From assembly GCA_900404475.1 (NCBI GenBank), contig OUQQ01000009.1, positions 28,703-92,702 of the forward strand: a stretch of DNA of 64,000 nt. Reading direction: 5' to 3'. The stretch comes from Spongospora subterranea. Lineage: Eukaryota > Endomyxa > Phytomyxea > Plasmodiophorida > Plasmodiophoridae. Each line of letters begins with the position of its first letter. Within the stretch, counting starts at the first letter, position 1. The notes below the pieces were generated by a model. That model saw nothing but the letters and a program-made list of their open reading frames with translations. It had not been told where the DNA came from and ran no database searches. The position numbers and the translations under genes are program-made. Below, in pieces: positions 21,897 to 33,787 of this stretch.

Positions 21897-24620
21897 ATGG
21901 ATTATCTGTGTGATATCCTCAGAGCTCGCGTCTACGATGTCGCCATTGAAAGCCCGCTTCAGTTGGCGCCGCTTCTGTCCAGACGTCTTGGTCTTCAGCT
22001 TCTGCTGAAGCGCGAAGATTTGCAGCCCATTAAAAGCTTCAAGCTTCGTGGGGCCTATAATATGATGGTGAATTTGACTCAGGTCGCCAGAGATCGTGGC
22101 GTTGTCTGTGCCAGCGCTGGGAATCACGCGCAGGGCGTGGCCCTGGCAGCGAACAAACTCAACTGCCGGGCAACGATTGTGATGCCGAAAACGACGGCGC
22201 CAGTGAAGTTGGAAGCGGTGAAGGCCCTTGGTGGTCCAGTCCATATCGTCCTATTCGGCGATACGTTCGCCGATGCGTTGCAACATGCGAAACAGCTAGA
22301 AAACGATAGTGGGATGACATTCGTCCACCCTTTTGATGACCATATGGTTATTGCTGGTCAAGGAACAATAGGAATGGTACGAATCACCCTAAATATCCCC
22401 TTTCTGTATGTCGACATCAGATAAGTTGACAACGATTGAGTGTAGTTGTTTCACCGTTATTGGTGTAATTTGTTTGTTTTGTATTGATTGACATCATGTT
22501 TCTGTAATCTCATGAGACAAATTTAACAATCTAGGTTGCCCTGGCTCCAATTCATTTGTTGTTCATGTTTTCCTCAATTACTGTACATCATCGAATTTTC
22601 TATTCCTGGAAGTTGTTAGCAGAAAATCACTGCAAAGTAAACCAACCGTATATCTGCAATCGGAAACCAATGGTTGGCAGCACATCTTTCGCTAGTTGTA
22701 GTTGTTGTTGTTGTTGGCACATACTGTTGAGGCTCTTTTGTGAATTACGACAAGTCCTGTTCATATCTCAAAAGAGAGTAATCTCGTTTAGACTGATCAT
22801 TGCGTCGGTATATAGGAAATCCTTCGTCAATGTTCGGCTCCGATCCATGCCATATTCGTCGCCGTTGGTCAGTGCATAAGCGCGTTGTCAATTCTACCAA
22901 ATATATATTTCTTCACCCGCTCAGTGGCTTAGGATTTCGTTGCCGTAATCTTTTAAAATTCGCCATTACAAAAGTCAATAATGTTTATGTTTTCCACCAA
23001 TAATACCACATTTCAGTTTGTGCAATTTACAATCATTGTTTGCCATGTATTTCTAGAAAGGCGGCTCTGTTCAAATTTAGATACGTCTCAGGCGGCGGTG
23101 GAATGATCGCCGGTATCGCCGCCTACGTGCGACACGTTCGCCCTGATGTTCGTATCATCGGGGTCCAGACAGTCGACTCCAACTCCATGGCGCTGAGTCT
23201 TGCAGCTGGAAAGCCGATCGCCTTAGATGATGTGGGCCTGTTCGCCGATGGCACCGCCATTCGACAAGTCGGCAATGAGACATTTCGCCTCGCTCAGCTA
23301 TATGTTGACGAAATCGTTGAGGTAGCATGATTCTGAATCGAATGGTTAACAGTTGCCCTTTACGTTAACGCTGATAGCAATGAGATTGGATTTGATTTCT
23401 GGTTTCGCTGCTATATTAGATTGCTTAATATGAAGTAATCCCAGTTATCTGGCGGTCAACACTGCCAATTTACCATTAAATAATCAAATCTGAAAACATT
23501 AATTGACTGCGGGACACCCCTTTCTTCAAACACCGTTTTGCATTGTCTGATGATGCGTATTAACCAACATAGGTGACGACGGATCAGGTATGTGCCGCTA
23601 TCAAGGACGTGTTCATGGACACACGGTCCATCCTCGAACCATCTGGGGCAATGTCTGTTGCCGGTGCCAAGGTCTACGCCCATCGCCACCCAGGTCTTGT
23701 CCCCGTCACCAACCTCGTATGTGTCGCCTGCGGCGCAAACCTCAATTTCGATCGGCTCCGCTTCATCGTCGACCGGGCAGAACTGGGTCAAGAGCGTCTG
23801 GCGTTACTGGCTGTTCGGAAACGTGCTGACTGTCATCGTAACGTATGCGACTTGCTCCGCCTGTTACCGATTGGCAGTGGCGCCATTAACGAGTTGACCC
23901 TGGCCGGGGATCGTATACTGCTTGGTATTGCCGTTCATGATAGCGATGAGGCCAAATCAATCCAGATCGCCATCAATTCTGATGACGCCTATAGTGCCGT
24001 TGATCTGACCTATAATGAGTATGGGAAGGTGCACCTGCGGTATCAGATCGGCAATGTCGTGTCCTACGCCCAACAGAAAGCGGTAATAAGACTACTCGCT
24101 ACATCAACTGGCCTAATAATAGTTAATAATCATTTCTTCTTGACAATTTTTAAAAGAAAACGAATCTGGAAACAGTTTTAAGTTATAACAAATCTCTTCT
24201 CTCCGGTTTCTGTGAAATGAGGAGATGAGGGCATATTTACCCACTTTTAAATCCTAAATCCGCCCAAAGTACCACTTCTTTATCAACAAAATGTTTTCTG
24301 TAGTTCTATCTATTTCAAGTTCACTCCAATGATCCACCTTCACCGTATCGCTAATCAAATCGACTATTGGTCAGATTTTTCGTTTTGAATACCCTGAGAG
24401 GTCTGGAGCTTTGATCCGGCTTCTGCAGCAGGTTGTTGGCGATGGAGGGTTCAACATTGCCAGTGTCCACTATCGACATTCTGGGGGCGACGTTGCACGT
24501 GTGCTAATAGGGATCGGATCAGAACGGGACCGTTTCCTCGAGTTTTCTCGAACCTCATTTCCGTCCAGCTATCGGTATTTTGACGAGACCGATAACCCAG
24601 CGTTTCAGCTGTGGCAATAA
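21897..24620 (+). CDS. ilvA: Threonine ammonia-lyase (biosynthetic threonine deaminase), five exons
   Basis: Exons are 21897-22376, 22816-22867, 23092-23321, 23573-24082 and 24375-24620, about 505 residues against about 514 for bacterial IlvA. The enzyme is PLP-dependent and converts threonine to 2-oxobutanoate, the first step of isoleucine synthesis. The PLP lysine lies in [11 protein letters not shown] (K49), SAGNHAQG is present, and the phosphate-binding GGGGM loop is assembled across the exon 2/3 join (VAVGGGGM). The 52-bp exon 2 was found by family expectation and has clean AG/GT borders. The C-terminal half carries the regulatory ACT-like repeats, including the final [16 protein letters not shown] and [11 protein letters not shown] blocks, so feedback control by isoleucine is likely. 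Introns of 220-440 nt are longer than elsewhere in the window. There is no targeting peptide on this start; an upstream exon is possible. Confidence 0.93.
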
Positions 24621-24645
24621 ACAAAGCTTTTAATCGATAAATTTT

Positions 24646-24683
24646 CCAGTTGGGGAATCAAATTATCCAGTTGGGGAATCAAA
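24646..24683 (+). repeat. Two-copy 21-bp tandem repeat
   Basis: CCAGTTGGGGAATCAAA occurs at 24646 and again at 24667, 25-60 bases after the threonine ammonia-lyase stop. Confidence 0.8.
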
Positions 24684-26113
24684 GGGGGGGTTTAGCTGTG
24701 TTTTGTGGATATAATGTGATCAACTTGTCCGCAATTGCAACCCGGGTTGATATACGATATGGAATGGCGCCACGCTTATCACTTCTGAGCAATGCAAACC
24801 TTGTCGTTTTCCGGTTGAGGAATCTATCAAAGCTGTCCTGTTTTTCTAAACGCATCAACTCGTTAGCACATTTGCTGTATAGTCCACAGGGCTTGTTTGA
24901 ACTTTGCATTTGGTTTCTGGCCCATCCAGGTTAACCAGGCAATTCCAATGCGATATTGCCTTGATTGTTTGCACACCTCTTCATACAATACTGCCGTAGG
25001 CAATAGCACAGAGTTGCCAAATCAAGTTCGGTCTCAAGCAGGAACCCGAATCTTATCCAAATTCTTCAGAGGTGCCCGATTGACCCGAAATGCATGGTTG
25101 TATGGTCAGGCACTGAACAGTCCTCCTAGTGCACTGCTGTCTGGCAATATACCAGCCTTTCCAATTTTATGTAAATACGGTATTGAAGGTAATCCAGTCC
25201 CGGCATCGTTTTCCGCATTAACAAGACCTAAACTGTGGAATTCTGGGGAAAACCGGCAATGGAGTCAATTCCAATCGTCGACAAAACCGCTGTTTTAATA
25301 TCTAGTGAATTTACAATGACACGAAGGAACATGAAACTGATGGTACTGTACTGGCCTTTTTTGTTTTCAGTGAAATATGATTCGTATTCCCAGAGAAGAT
25401 ATGAGCAAAATTAGCATCGCATGCCAAGTCTGTCTCACTCTTGGAATCGCCAAATATGTTTATTTGCTCAAGAGTCACATTTCTTGCAGTAGTAGAGATC
25501 AACGATAATTTGGATATGGTTGTAAGTTCATTGTCATCATTGGGACTCTATAGCAATAACTGGTGATCACATGCGTGTAGATTGCCCAAAGGTGCCATTT
25601 TGTTTCCAAAAGATCCCAGTATTTCAAAATCCTTTACAATGACATGACTTCGATTAGACGAATATTGTAGACGTTTTGAATTTGCCGGGAATCAGTGCGG
25701 CAATGATTCAGCATCGACATCATGAACTGTTTAAGCGTCATGCACAACATGATCCAATTGATGATATGCAGTAATCGATTGAACGCAGAATTGGACAACG
25801 TTGTTATTTCCCCAATTCTTGAGATAAGAAATCAAAATGGAATCGGTTGGTGTGCCCCGTTGTTGTCTAGGACTATATCACCAACCGTGAATTATCGTTG
25901 TTCATGTCTTCAAGAGAGTAAGTAAGCCCAGTCTAATACCTAATCCTGATAATTGATTCTGACTTACCGTACTCAATGAGATTTGACACAGATAACTCAT
26001 CGGGTCAAAGGCCATCATCACGATCATGGTGACACCAAAAACTTGACGTTGATTGACTGTTTCTCACCGCTGGGGGAAATGTAGGTTGAACAGGTCGACC
26101 AAAACATTCTAAT
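24684..26113. other. Accessory intergenic DNA, no gene recognised
   Basis: About 1.4 kb with short frames on both strands (longest 133 codons at 24897-25298). No domain, splice structure or repeat class was recognised. Confidence 0.35.
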
Positions 26114-27106
26114 ATGAGAACACGATCTAAAACGGTTCAAACCAAACGTCTCCTTCATCGGCCAGAATGTATGCGCCTGATATCCGATTGGAAGTGCATA
26201 TCAAACCAACGCATTGCTTTGCTGGATTTCGAGCGGATAATCATCGATTTGATGCAATCGCCAATCGAACAGCAGCAATTGAAGTCTTATTTGATCGGTC
26301 GCGCTGCCGACCCAACAGGACAAGATCTCATCACGATCTCTGACTTGTATCAGATTGTCGGATATGATGATCGATATCACCTCATTCTGGATTATATGGC
26401 CCAGATATTTGAGTCCGTCTCCACAATTTCTGGTTTCGGCTCAATAAATGTCGATGATTTCCTGGAAGTGGTTCAATCTCAACAACTGTGGATCACATAC
26501 GAATCCACTCTGGTTATCGCCATCCACCGGTGGATCGCTCATGACCATACAAATAGGGGGCACCTCCTTCGACAGCTTCTAGAATCGGTACGATGGAGTC
26601 GATGGATGCCGTTTGACACTCAACAGATATCTCGCTCGTGCCCTGAACTGATCTCAGTTGTTAATGACTCACGATCATTGCGTGTGGACAACGGGCAACG
26701 AGTTCGCCGAATACTCTGTCGTGTACCGGTCCCATCATCATCGGCGATTCCGTCGTCATCATCAATATTCCAATGGTGTGGATATGAATGGCAGGTGGAT
26801 CTGTATTCCAGGCAGATTCAACCTCAACAACCGTCTTGGTATATCATCAAAATTCAGTTGAAGGCACCGTCTTCCAGCGTCACTAATCATTTGCCAACGC
26901 CGTTTTCAACCAGTGTTAGATTATGGTCAACGCCTGACGAGATGAACCACAATCAACAACCGTCAGATGCCATTATGAAATGGACAGTGCCTGGGGATTA
27001 TTATGAAATCTGTACAATACCGATCGCAAGAATCGGTTCGAATTTCGCCAGAAATCATATTGTGAATGGTTTCATTGAATTCCCAATATCAATTATGTTA
27101 ATATAA
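26114..27106 (+). CDS. BACK-domain protein (BTB-BACK type with degenerate BTB)
   Basis: A single 330-codon frame with a true ATG. The middle (about residues 90-175) fits a BACK domain: a helical run with FLEVVQSQQLWITYEST then AIHRWIAHD and LLESVRWSRWM, which follows BTB in kelch-type Cullin-3 adaptors. The N-terminal 90 residues could be a shortened BTB, since ISDLYQIVGYDDRY resembles the last BTB helices, but the canonical BTB core is not obvious. The C-terminal 120 residues (FQWCGYEWQVDLYS...WYIIKIQ) look beta-rich and may be a TRAF/MATH- or lectin-like sensor. No introns are needed. It is isolated in repeat-rich DNA. A substrate adaptor for ubiquitin ligation is plausible but inferred. 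Confidence 0.65.
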   Translation: MRTRSKTVQTKRLLHRPECMRLISDWKCISNQRIALLDFERIIIDLMQSPIEQQQLKSYLIGRAADPTGQDLITISDLYQIVGYDDRYHLILDYMAQIFESVSTISGFGSINVDDFLEVVQSQQLWITYESTLVIAIHRWIAHDHTNRGHLLRQLLESVRWSRWMPFDTQQISRSCPELISVVNDSRSLRVDNGQRVRRILCRVPVPSSSAIPSSSSIFQWCGYEWQVDLYSRQIQPQQPSWYIIKIQLKAPSSSVTNHLPTPFSTSVRLWSTPDEMNHNQQPSDAIMKWTVPGDYYEICTIPIARIGSNFARNHIVNGFIEFPISIMLI

Positions 27107-29299
27107 ACTCAATGTATTTTGCCAAAGCAGTTCAATGATCAATCTGCGATTCGTTCGTTTTGATTAGTTATGGGGTTTGATGTGATGAACCTGTCAGAAT
27201 GGTGCTCCCGCAATCACAAGCCGGAATGATGGCAAGTAATACGGTCATCGTGGGCGCCCATTCCTATCATGATATGATATGGAACAGAGCCCAGCCTCAC
27301 GCTAAGCGAGAGCACCTATTGATCATCGTCCAGGTTGGGTAGATCTGTCATTTTTGGGAATGACTAGACAGGTGAAATCACTATAGAAGTGATCCTGTAC
27401 AAGTATGATCTTGATCATTAACAACCAATTGTCAGTCCTTATATATCACCTCATCATTTCAAAATATTATGGGACCCACGGACTACTCACAGTATCTCGA
27501 CAAGGCCTCACCAGTGTGCTCACGACATGAAGGTGAGCCAATAAACTTATTGCTTCATTTTGATAAAGATTTGAAGACATAACCATGTATACTGCATGCG
27601 CTCTTAACGAAAGCCAATGCAACTAGGAAATCCTGTTTTTTCACTTTAACTCTCAAAATGCACATTGAGAAGTATGAATCCCCTCTCGCGATCGCATCAG
27701 ATAGTTTAGGCCACTTCGGCGCCTCTATCGGGGAAATATCCGACTGGAAGGCGTTCGCGTGATTCCATCGCAGCTTACACCAAACGTATGATTTTAGCAC
27801 TGAAATCATTGGTAGCGAAACGAAATATATTGGGCGGCCGAACAGAGCAGAGCGGCAGCGTTTTTGAGGCATACAGCCATTTCGGCTACTGGTTTGAATA
27901 ATGCATTTGCCAACAGACAGAACTCACTTAGTGCTCAACCCTAGTTCGGTGTAAAACGAACCTGGGTTCGAAAATCGGATGGATCAATGGCAAGTCAACG
28001 GGATTACCGCGATGGTAAGAAGCCCACAGGACGTCAGGCGACGCCAACTCATCCCATGCCGGTACACCAGCATGAAGATACTGACGCCGGCTGAGGAGAT
28101 GTTGTTGCCAGGTAAGGTTCGAGATGTGGTGGCTCGTATGGACCTGTTCATGTTGCCAACGACGGTTTGCTTGACGGGGTCCCAGGCAATAAGGCTGCGT
28201 GTTCCGGAATCGAATTCCTTTTTGAAGGCAATTGGGGATTTCGCATTGCTCCTCATTTTGGGCGACACAGTTTTGCTCGAGCATGATTGCCAAATCGCTC
28301 ATGGCTTATATTGATTACAAGGTATTGCGTCCCGGAACTCCCGTGTCCATTTTGCCGATGGCGCATCACATTCATGTGGTATTGGCCCGGTATGCGATTA
28401 CTTCAACGGCATCATAACCACCGCCTGGGGGTCGTGAAACAATCCTGGAGCTTACAATCAGCTATTGAGCGCTGTTTCAATCCTACAGGTGGAAAATATA
28501 TTCAGGGATGGCCGTATCAGGAGCCATGGCGCTATGGCCCTGTATTATTCGGGGTGTGTTGACCGACTGCCAGTTCCATGCCTCACGCCCTCAGCTATGG
28601 CGTTGTGGATCTCCCACTGAACTTGCAACTGTAAAGAACAGGTACCCCACACGCCTTCAACGTGTAGACTTACGCCATCCCAGAGCCCAACACTGTCATA
28701 ACAGGTTCCAAAGGCTTATCAACATTGATTTAACCGACTATCAGGCTTAAAAATGTCTGCATCCCTATCGCATAAGTTGGTTGACAACTCGATATCGGGG
28801 GAGTTTCTGGACGACATGACAATACGGCAATCATGCTCGGGCTGAACTGTGTAGGTGCGTTCTCGCTCAAGATGAGAAGCGATGAGAAATCTCCAATTGA
28901 TTCAAAAAGAAGAGTAAGAAGAATAAGACCTCGGAACACGCAGCCGTCTTGCCGGGAGGAATTCGCCGCTAATCTGGCGACCCCGTCAAGTCGTTGGCGC
29001 CATGGATAGGTTCATACGGGCCATCATATCTCCGACTTTACTGGCAACAATACATTCTGCTCCGGCTTCAATCTCTTCATATGGGTGTGCAGACAATGAT
29101 TTGAGTTGGCGTCGTGTGGGGTTTATACCGCCCCAGCCAATCCCATTGACTTGCGATTGGCCAATCCGATTGAATTTTCGAACTCAGACAGGGTCGTTTT
29201 GAAATGACTCAGAAGAGAGAGTCGTATTTGATTTGTGTTCTCATTTCATGGGTTATTGGCGTCAATATTGCATAATTAATGTACGGAAGTCAATGACTT
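27107..29299. other. Accessory DNA with short overlapping frames, no gene recognised
   Basis: Frames of up to 124 codons overlap on both strands between 27555 and 29202. None shows a recognisable fold or a convincing splice set. The region is probably decayed gene or transposon sequence. Confidence 0.3.
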
Positions 29300-29935
29300 C
29301 ATTGATTTACCCCAGATCAACCATTCCGATTAACTCGGATCCATATTTGGTTGCGAGCCAGGCTATGATCAGCTGATCAAAATGTGGTAGATGATCGGTC
29401 AGCCACAACAGGATACGCTTTACAGGAAACATTCCGGTCTCGATGTTCAATGGTGGAAAAAGCCTTGACAAAACTAAGGAAGCCATGACCATTGTGGTAA
29501 ACTCACTTTCTATTTCTCAACGAGTGTTAATGTGTTGCTCACAGTTGGGCACGAGCATACTATCTTCTCGATAAGCAGGGTCAGCATCAAGTGGATCATC
29601 GACATTGAGGTTAATGGCGAATTGGCGAATGCGCTCTGACGTCTGTCGGACAACTGCAAGCCGTCTTGTTGTGAAGTCTGCCAATTCTTTCCGAATAATC
29701 CAGTCGTTTAAGGACTCGACCAACCCATATGCTCATCATTCTATGCCGGAAACAAGATGGCCAATCTGCGGGCAGACAATGGGCGAGGGCGAGACTGACA
29801 GATATGGGATTCGGTCAATGACCCGCTGAGGCGGGCAAGGGTCGATGGCGATGGCGCGATATTCTTAACGTAGCTGTCGAGAGTTTCTCCATCAGCAGCG
29901 TTCTCGCCGTATATTGATTTTCCCAGACAGTGCAT
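29300..29935 (-). pseudogene. Broken coding relic, family unknown
   Basis: On the minus strand a frame reads PQRVIDRIPYLSVSPSP, then LVSGIE, two adjacent stops near 29736, then continues in the same frame as LVESLNDWIIRKELADFTTR and NLNVDDPLDADPAYREDSM. A separate frame covers 29492-29307 (LVLSRLFPPLNIETGMFPVK). The protein-like composition with in-frame stops suggests a pseudogene. I tried introns ending at the obvious AGs and none gave a clean join. Confidence 0.3.
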
Positions 29936-30197
29936 TGCTGAGCGTGGTTGCCTTGTGTAGATTGACTGGTTCTTGAGAGGATAGGTTTGTGATTACGAAT
30001 CTAGTTTGGATTTTGCTTCAAACCCTGAGAGCATATGCAGTATTCGCCAATCGATGTGCTGGTGCTAATGGAATAGCCTCTTTTCTCGCTAAATGCGAAC
30101 CTATCCTCCCTCAACACGAATATGGTCATCCTCTACAATATCATCGAACCTAAAACACATATCTTAACCGCATATTCGAGTTTATCTTCAGGCATAA

Positions 30198-30623
30198 TTG
30201 ACTGTTAATTGTTCAAGTATGGCAAACGATATCTCTTACCAAGTACAAGGCATAGCCATGGTTACTAATGCAGCTCTAAATGCGGTTGACCATTACTTTG
30301 CCATCGAAACTATCGCATATCGACGGTATATTGGCGATATTTTCTTTATCATGTCAGGCGCAGAAGAACAATTACAACAACCTTTACAGCAGATGCATAA
30401 TAATATCCCAAATATCAACCTTACATGGTCTTACTCAAACACTCAGATCGATCAGATATCCCAATCATCAATGCTAATAATAACAATAGCGTTCATCACT
30501 TCTGGTAAACCAATTAACACTTTATTGAAATTCCCACCTCATTCCGCTGATTCACCCACTATTATTACAGGTCGCTGTAATAAAGCAATTAATGGCCATC
30601 GTCCGCCTGCATCTTTTTTATGA
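30198..30623 (+). mobile_element. Penelope-like reverse transcriptase fragment with altered catalytic box
   Basis: The 141-codon frame contains IAYRRYIGDIFFIMSGAEEQ, NIPNINLTWSYSNTQID and a later FPPHSADSP. These fit the RT palm 'YRRY(I)DD(I/F)F..W.G...E', 'NP.I.FT.E.S' and 'Y.HPPHS' blocks of Penelope-like or related RTs. The first catalytic Asp of YIDD is Gly here (YIGD), so the fragment is inactive. Neither the N-terminal fingers nor a GIY-YIG endonuclease is seen nearby. Confidence 0.6.
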
Positions 30624-31702
30624 TTATTTCAGCATCTGGTCATAGCTTGGATCATGATTGACATTGGAGAGAGATAGTATAGTGGAATCATTGGAAGAAT
30701 AGGATACGATATATCGTCTTGATTCCTTCTGGCGGTTTGTGACATTTTCCGATGCAAATGGGTGTTCTGACTAAATGACTAGGGCTGTACTGTGTGTCAT
30801 TGTCTCTAAGTCATTGACAAAGGAGGATGTGCAGGCGGAACGACAATCATCGACTGTCATATTATAGAGAATATGTCAATGGATCTCCTTTTATAGCCTT
30901 CATACCAGGTCAACTTGTAAATCTGAATCTGAAATGTTAACTGAAGGTCTGTCCTCATTGAGAATGTTTGGATTCAAAATTGATGGAAGTTAATTTACAA
31001 TGGAGTGCTGCAAGGCAGCGCAATTGGTGTAGATGGTGGGCCTGCTGGAACTCCTTTTATGAGTTGGATGATATGTAGCAACCGCTTGATGTATTGTCGG
31101 GTAGGGGTCCGGAATGGGTTTGTTTATAACTAATAAGAGCGTTTCCGATTTGTTACTAGTCGAAAACTATTCTAAAGTAATGGCACAGGTTCCACATTCA
31201 ATATCGGAAGTAGGAAAAGTGATCCGATCAAGGTTCTAAGTCCTCGTCACCTGTAATCGTTGCCGTTTGTCATCTCTGGATATGGTACATACAGTTTGGA
31301 CCTTCTTCATAGTTTGATAATTCAGTAAAAGATGAACGAGATGTTGCAGTGCCTCTCGTCGCAATTATGATTATGTGTAGTCGATGGTTTTGTTTACTGA
31401 ACCGGATGGGCGTGGTGGTGGTGGTCAACGAGATGGAGGCGCCTATATCGCGATGCTCAATGTGGCCTTATCGAGTGGGGAGAACCCCCGACAAGGCAAT
31501 AGCGATAGGGTTATGATGGGGAAAGCAGTAAATCATACTATTACTGTAGGTGTTATAGTTTTTCAAGTTCAAGTACAATACAGGTCGGAGCGACCTAACC
31601 CATATCCAGGGTCAATACCGACATGAGGATTATTAACAGTAATTACATTATTGTTTACTTATATCGTTGGCATTAAATAGAGATAAATAGGGGTGGGATT
31701 GC
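30624..31702. other. No gene recognised
   Basis: About 1.1 kb of short frames between the RT relic and the convergent fucosyltransferase-like gene. An 80-codon frame at 31384-31626 has no family resemblance. Confidence 0.35.
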
Positions 31703-32962
31703 TTATTGTAAAATAATGGAGGACGATGGGGGGAAGTTCTGCTGTTGTCTGATATTGATAATGATTTGAGTGAATGTGCTAGCTGGAGACCCTATAAATA
31801 TATGGGCCTGAGCACAAGCTTGTTGTTCGATAGCGGCCTTCATCGTCCTGCTCGCCTTACATGCCTCAATACTGTTTGGATCACATCCAACTGCCCCAAT
31901 ACGCCCGATCCCTTCATGCAACTGTTGCAACTCGCCTTGATCGCCGTTGGTGATGATGAATACATCACTAACAGTGCCATTGGTCAACAGCTCGTTAGCG
32001 ATGGCGATATATTGAGATTGATCGACCAGGCTCAGATCTCCTCTTCTCACATGCATACACAACATTGGTTGAGAAACCTGGGATATTGTCTTACCCGCCA
32101 GTGTTTTTATATTGTCGTTATACGATAGATGGAAAGGTGCAACCGATTCGGTGTGGAAAGCGACATCCCCCGTCAATATGATCAATCTCGACGATGATTG
32201 TCTGATGAATGGTAATGGATCGTACTGGACCGTCATCACATCCAGATCGTATTGAACATTCTCTTGACTGCACTGGAGACCAGTTGGAAGAGTGCAATGT
32301 GCTCTATCGGGTGAATACGCGAGAAGGGGCAATGACCGGTTCATTGCAGGAGCGATCCATGCCGCATGGCTCCATGGCAATAATCGACAATTAGATGACC
32401 ATGACGCAGGATCCCTTAACGACCATAACGAATCGTGCCCTTCTCCATTGCATAAACCGTCCGAGATCAACCTGATACCGTGTTCCATATAATTCGTGAT
32501 ATCTTGATCAGTGTCTATAGAGTTAAGACCACGAATGACACAATGTGGCCCTAATGGATCAAGATATTGTTGAATCTGTTCAATATTCAGTATTTGAATC
32601 CATGAAAGGCTGTACATATCGGTATTGCGATCTGCTGATAAGGGATAAACTAGAATCTTGTGGCCGGTCTGTTTGGCGATTTCTATAACATTGGCAAGTT
32701 CAATGAGGTTATTCGATAGGCGCCCATAGGATGTGAATGAGAGATAACGATCGTCATTTGAGACAACCGAGAGAGGTTCCGTGTCAAGAGAAGACGAGAA
32801 AAGAGTGGCAGAATCCAACGGCGGTGCCAGATATTGAAATGCTATCAATGCTTGGATGGTTATGATGAACAGCAGCGCTCGCCTCGTCATCACGTGAGAC
32901 CAACAGAAAGATGTGGGGATGAACGCCAAAGACTCCGACTCGATAGAAACCGATTCCACCAT
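31703..32962 (-). CDS. O-fucosyltransferase-like type II membrane glycosyltransferase
   Basis: A single 419-codon frame. An N-terminal signal anchor (ALLFIITIQALIAF, about residues 29-42) follows a short cytosolic tail; the inner Met25 (MTRRAL, codon at 32890) would give the usual type II start. Conserved blocks of the GDP-fucose O-fucosyltransferase superfamily are visible: GRLSNNLIELANVIEIA (80-96), the donor-binding HVRRGD (304-309), VFIITNGD (334-341) and the C-terminal HIFIGSPASTFTQIIINIR (387-405). The enzyme should act in the ER or Golgi lumen, adding fucose to protein or glycan. The exact acceptor cannot be read. No introns are present. It lies in sparse accessory DNA next to a DUF268 gene, another likely secretory-pathway protein. 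Confidence 0.8.
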   Translation of the reverse strand: MVESVSIESESLAFIPTSFCWSHVMTRRALLFIITIQALIAFQYLAPPLDSATLFSSSLDTEPLSVVSNDDRYLSFTSYGRLSNNLIELANVIEIAKQTGHKILVYPLSADRNTDMYSLSWIQILNIEQIQQYLDPLGPHCVIRGLNSIDTDQDITNYMEHGIRLISDGLCNGEGHDSLWSLRDPASWSSNCRLLPWSHAAWIAPAMNRSLPLLAYSPDRAHCTLPTGLQCSQENVQYDLDVMTVQYDPLPFIRQSSSRLIILTGDVAFHTESVAPFHLSYNDNIKTLAGKTISQVSQPMLCMHVRRGDLSLVDQSQYIAIANELLTNGTVSDVFIITNGDQGELQQLHEGIGRIGAVGCDPNSIEACKASRTMKAAIEQQACAQAHIFIGSPASTFTQIIINIRQQQNFPPSSSIILQ

Positions 32963-33787
32963 TACGGCCTGGAATATTTAACAGAATACCCAAATCCAGT
33001 GTGCAATTTAATTATATTGCGCATGCCTTAATATTCACATACTCCCACCATGATCTGGTGTCCGACACCCTCAATATCGCCCATCAATGTAAACCAACGA
33101 CATTTTTGTTTGTACATGATGTATTATTCTAGCAATATTCATGAAGGCGATAATGCACCCATTACCATAAACGACAATCTAGTCAGGTTTCTCACAGAGT
33201 ACACTCTAATCAAGCTGCAATTTATTTGTGTCATCGCAACAATATTGCTATGATTGCAGAGACTGGAGGAGTCGAACATTGACTGAGTATGATTTGCGCA
33301 TTCAATCTCGATCATTGAAATTGCCCAAAGAATTTCGTCCCGATAACAAAGATTACTTTTGAGATAAAGGGTCAGGAATACCTCATAGCATCAATGCGAA
33401 ACCTCTCCGATCATGGTCATATCTCAGGAAATAAAGGCCATTCAAAAGGTTACTCAGACGCAAATTCAGCATGGAGATTTTCACACCCAGACGCCGATCT
33501 ATAATAGTGGGCGTATTTTCGGTGAACGACAGATGATGTCCATCAGGAACTAAATGATTTTTGCGAAATATATGTAAAAGTAGCTCAACATAAGATTATC
33601 ACACATGAGTATTTCTCACTAAAGTACAGCATCCAATGCATAAGAAAAGGGGAAACTTTAGCTTCGATGCGCGAGAAATTTGAACAGTGCCATAGATATC
33701 AGAATATTACAAGCACCCATTCCGGTTTTGCATGATGACTAAATGTTGGCCACCTCCCATGATCACGTCCACGAAATGCCATCTAGA
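32963..33787. other. Intergenic, no gene recognised
   Basis: About 820 bases between two minus-strand genes; it should contain the promoter of the fucosyltransferase-like gene and the 3' end of the DUF268 gene. Confidence 0.35.

Noticed and set aside
22556..23003. Plus-strand ORFs at 22556-22879 and 22800-23003
   Set aside because: They lie in introns of the threonine ammonia-lyase gene; only the 52-nt segment 22816-22867 fits, in another frame.
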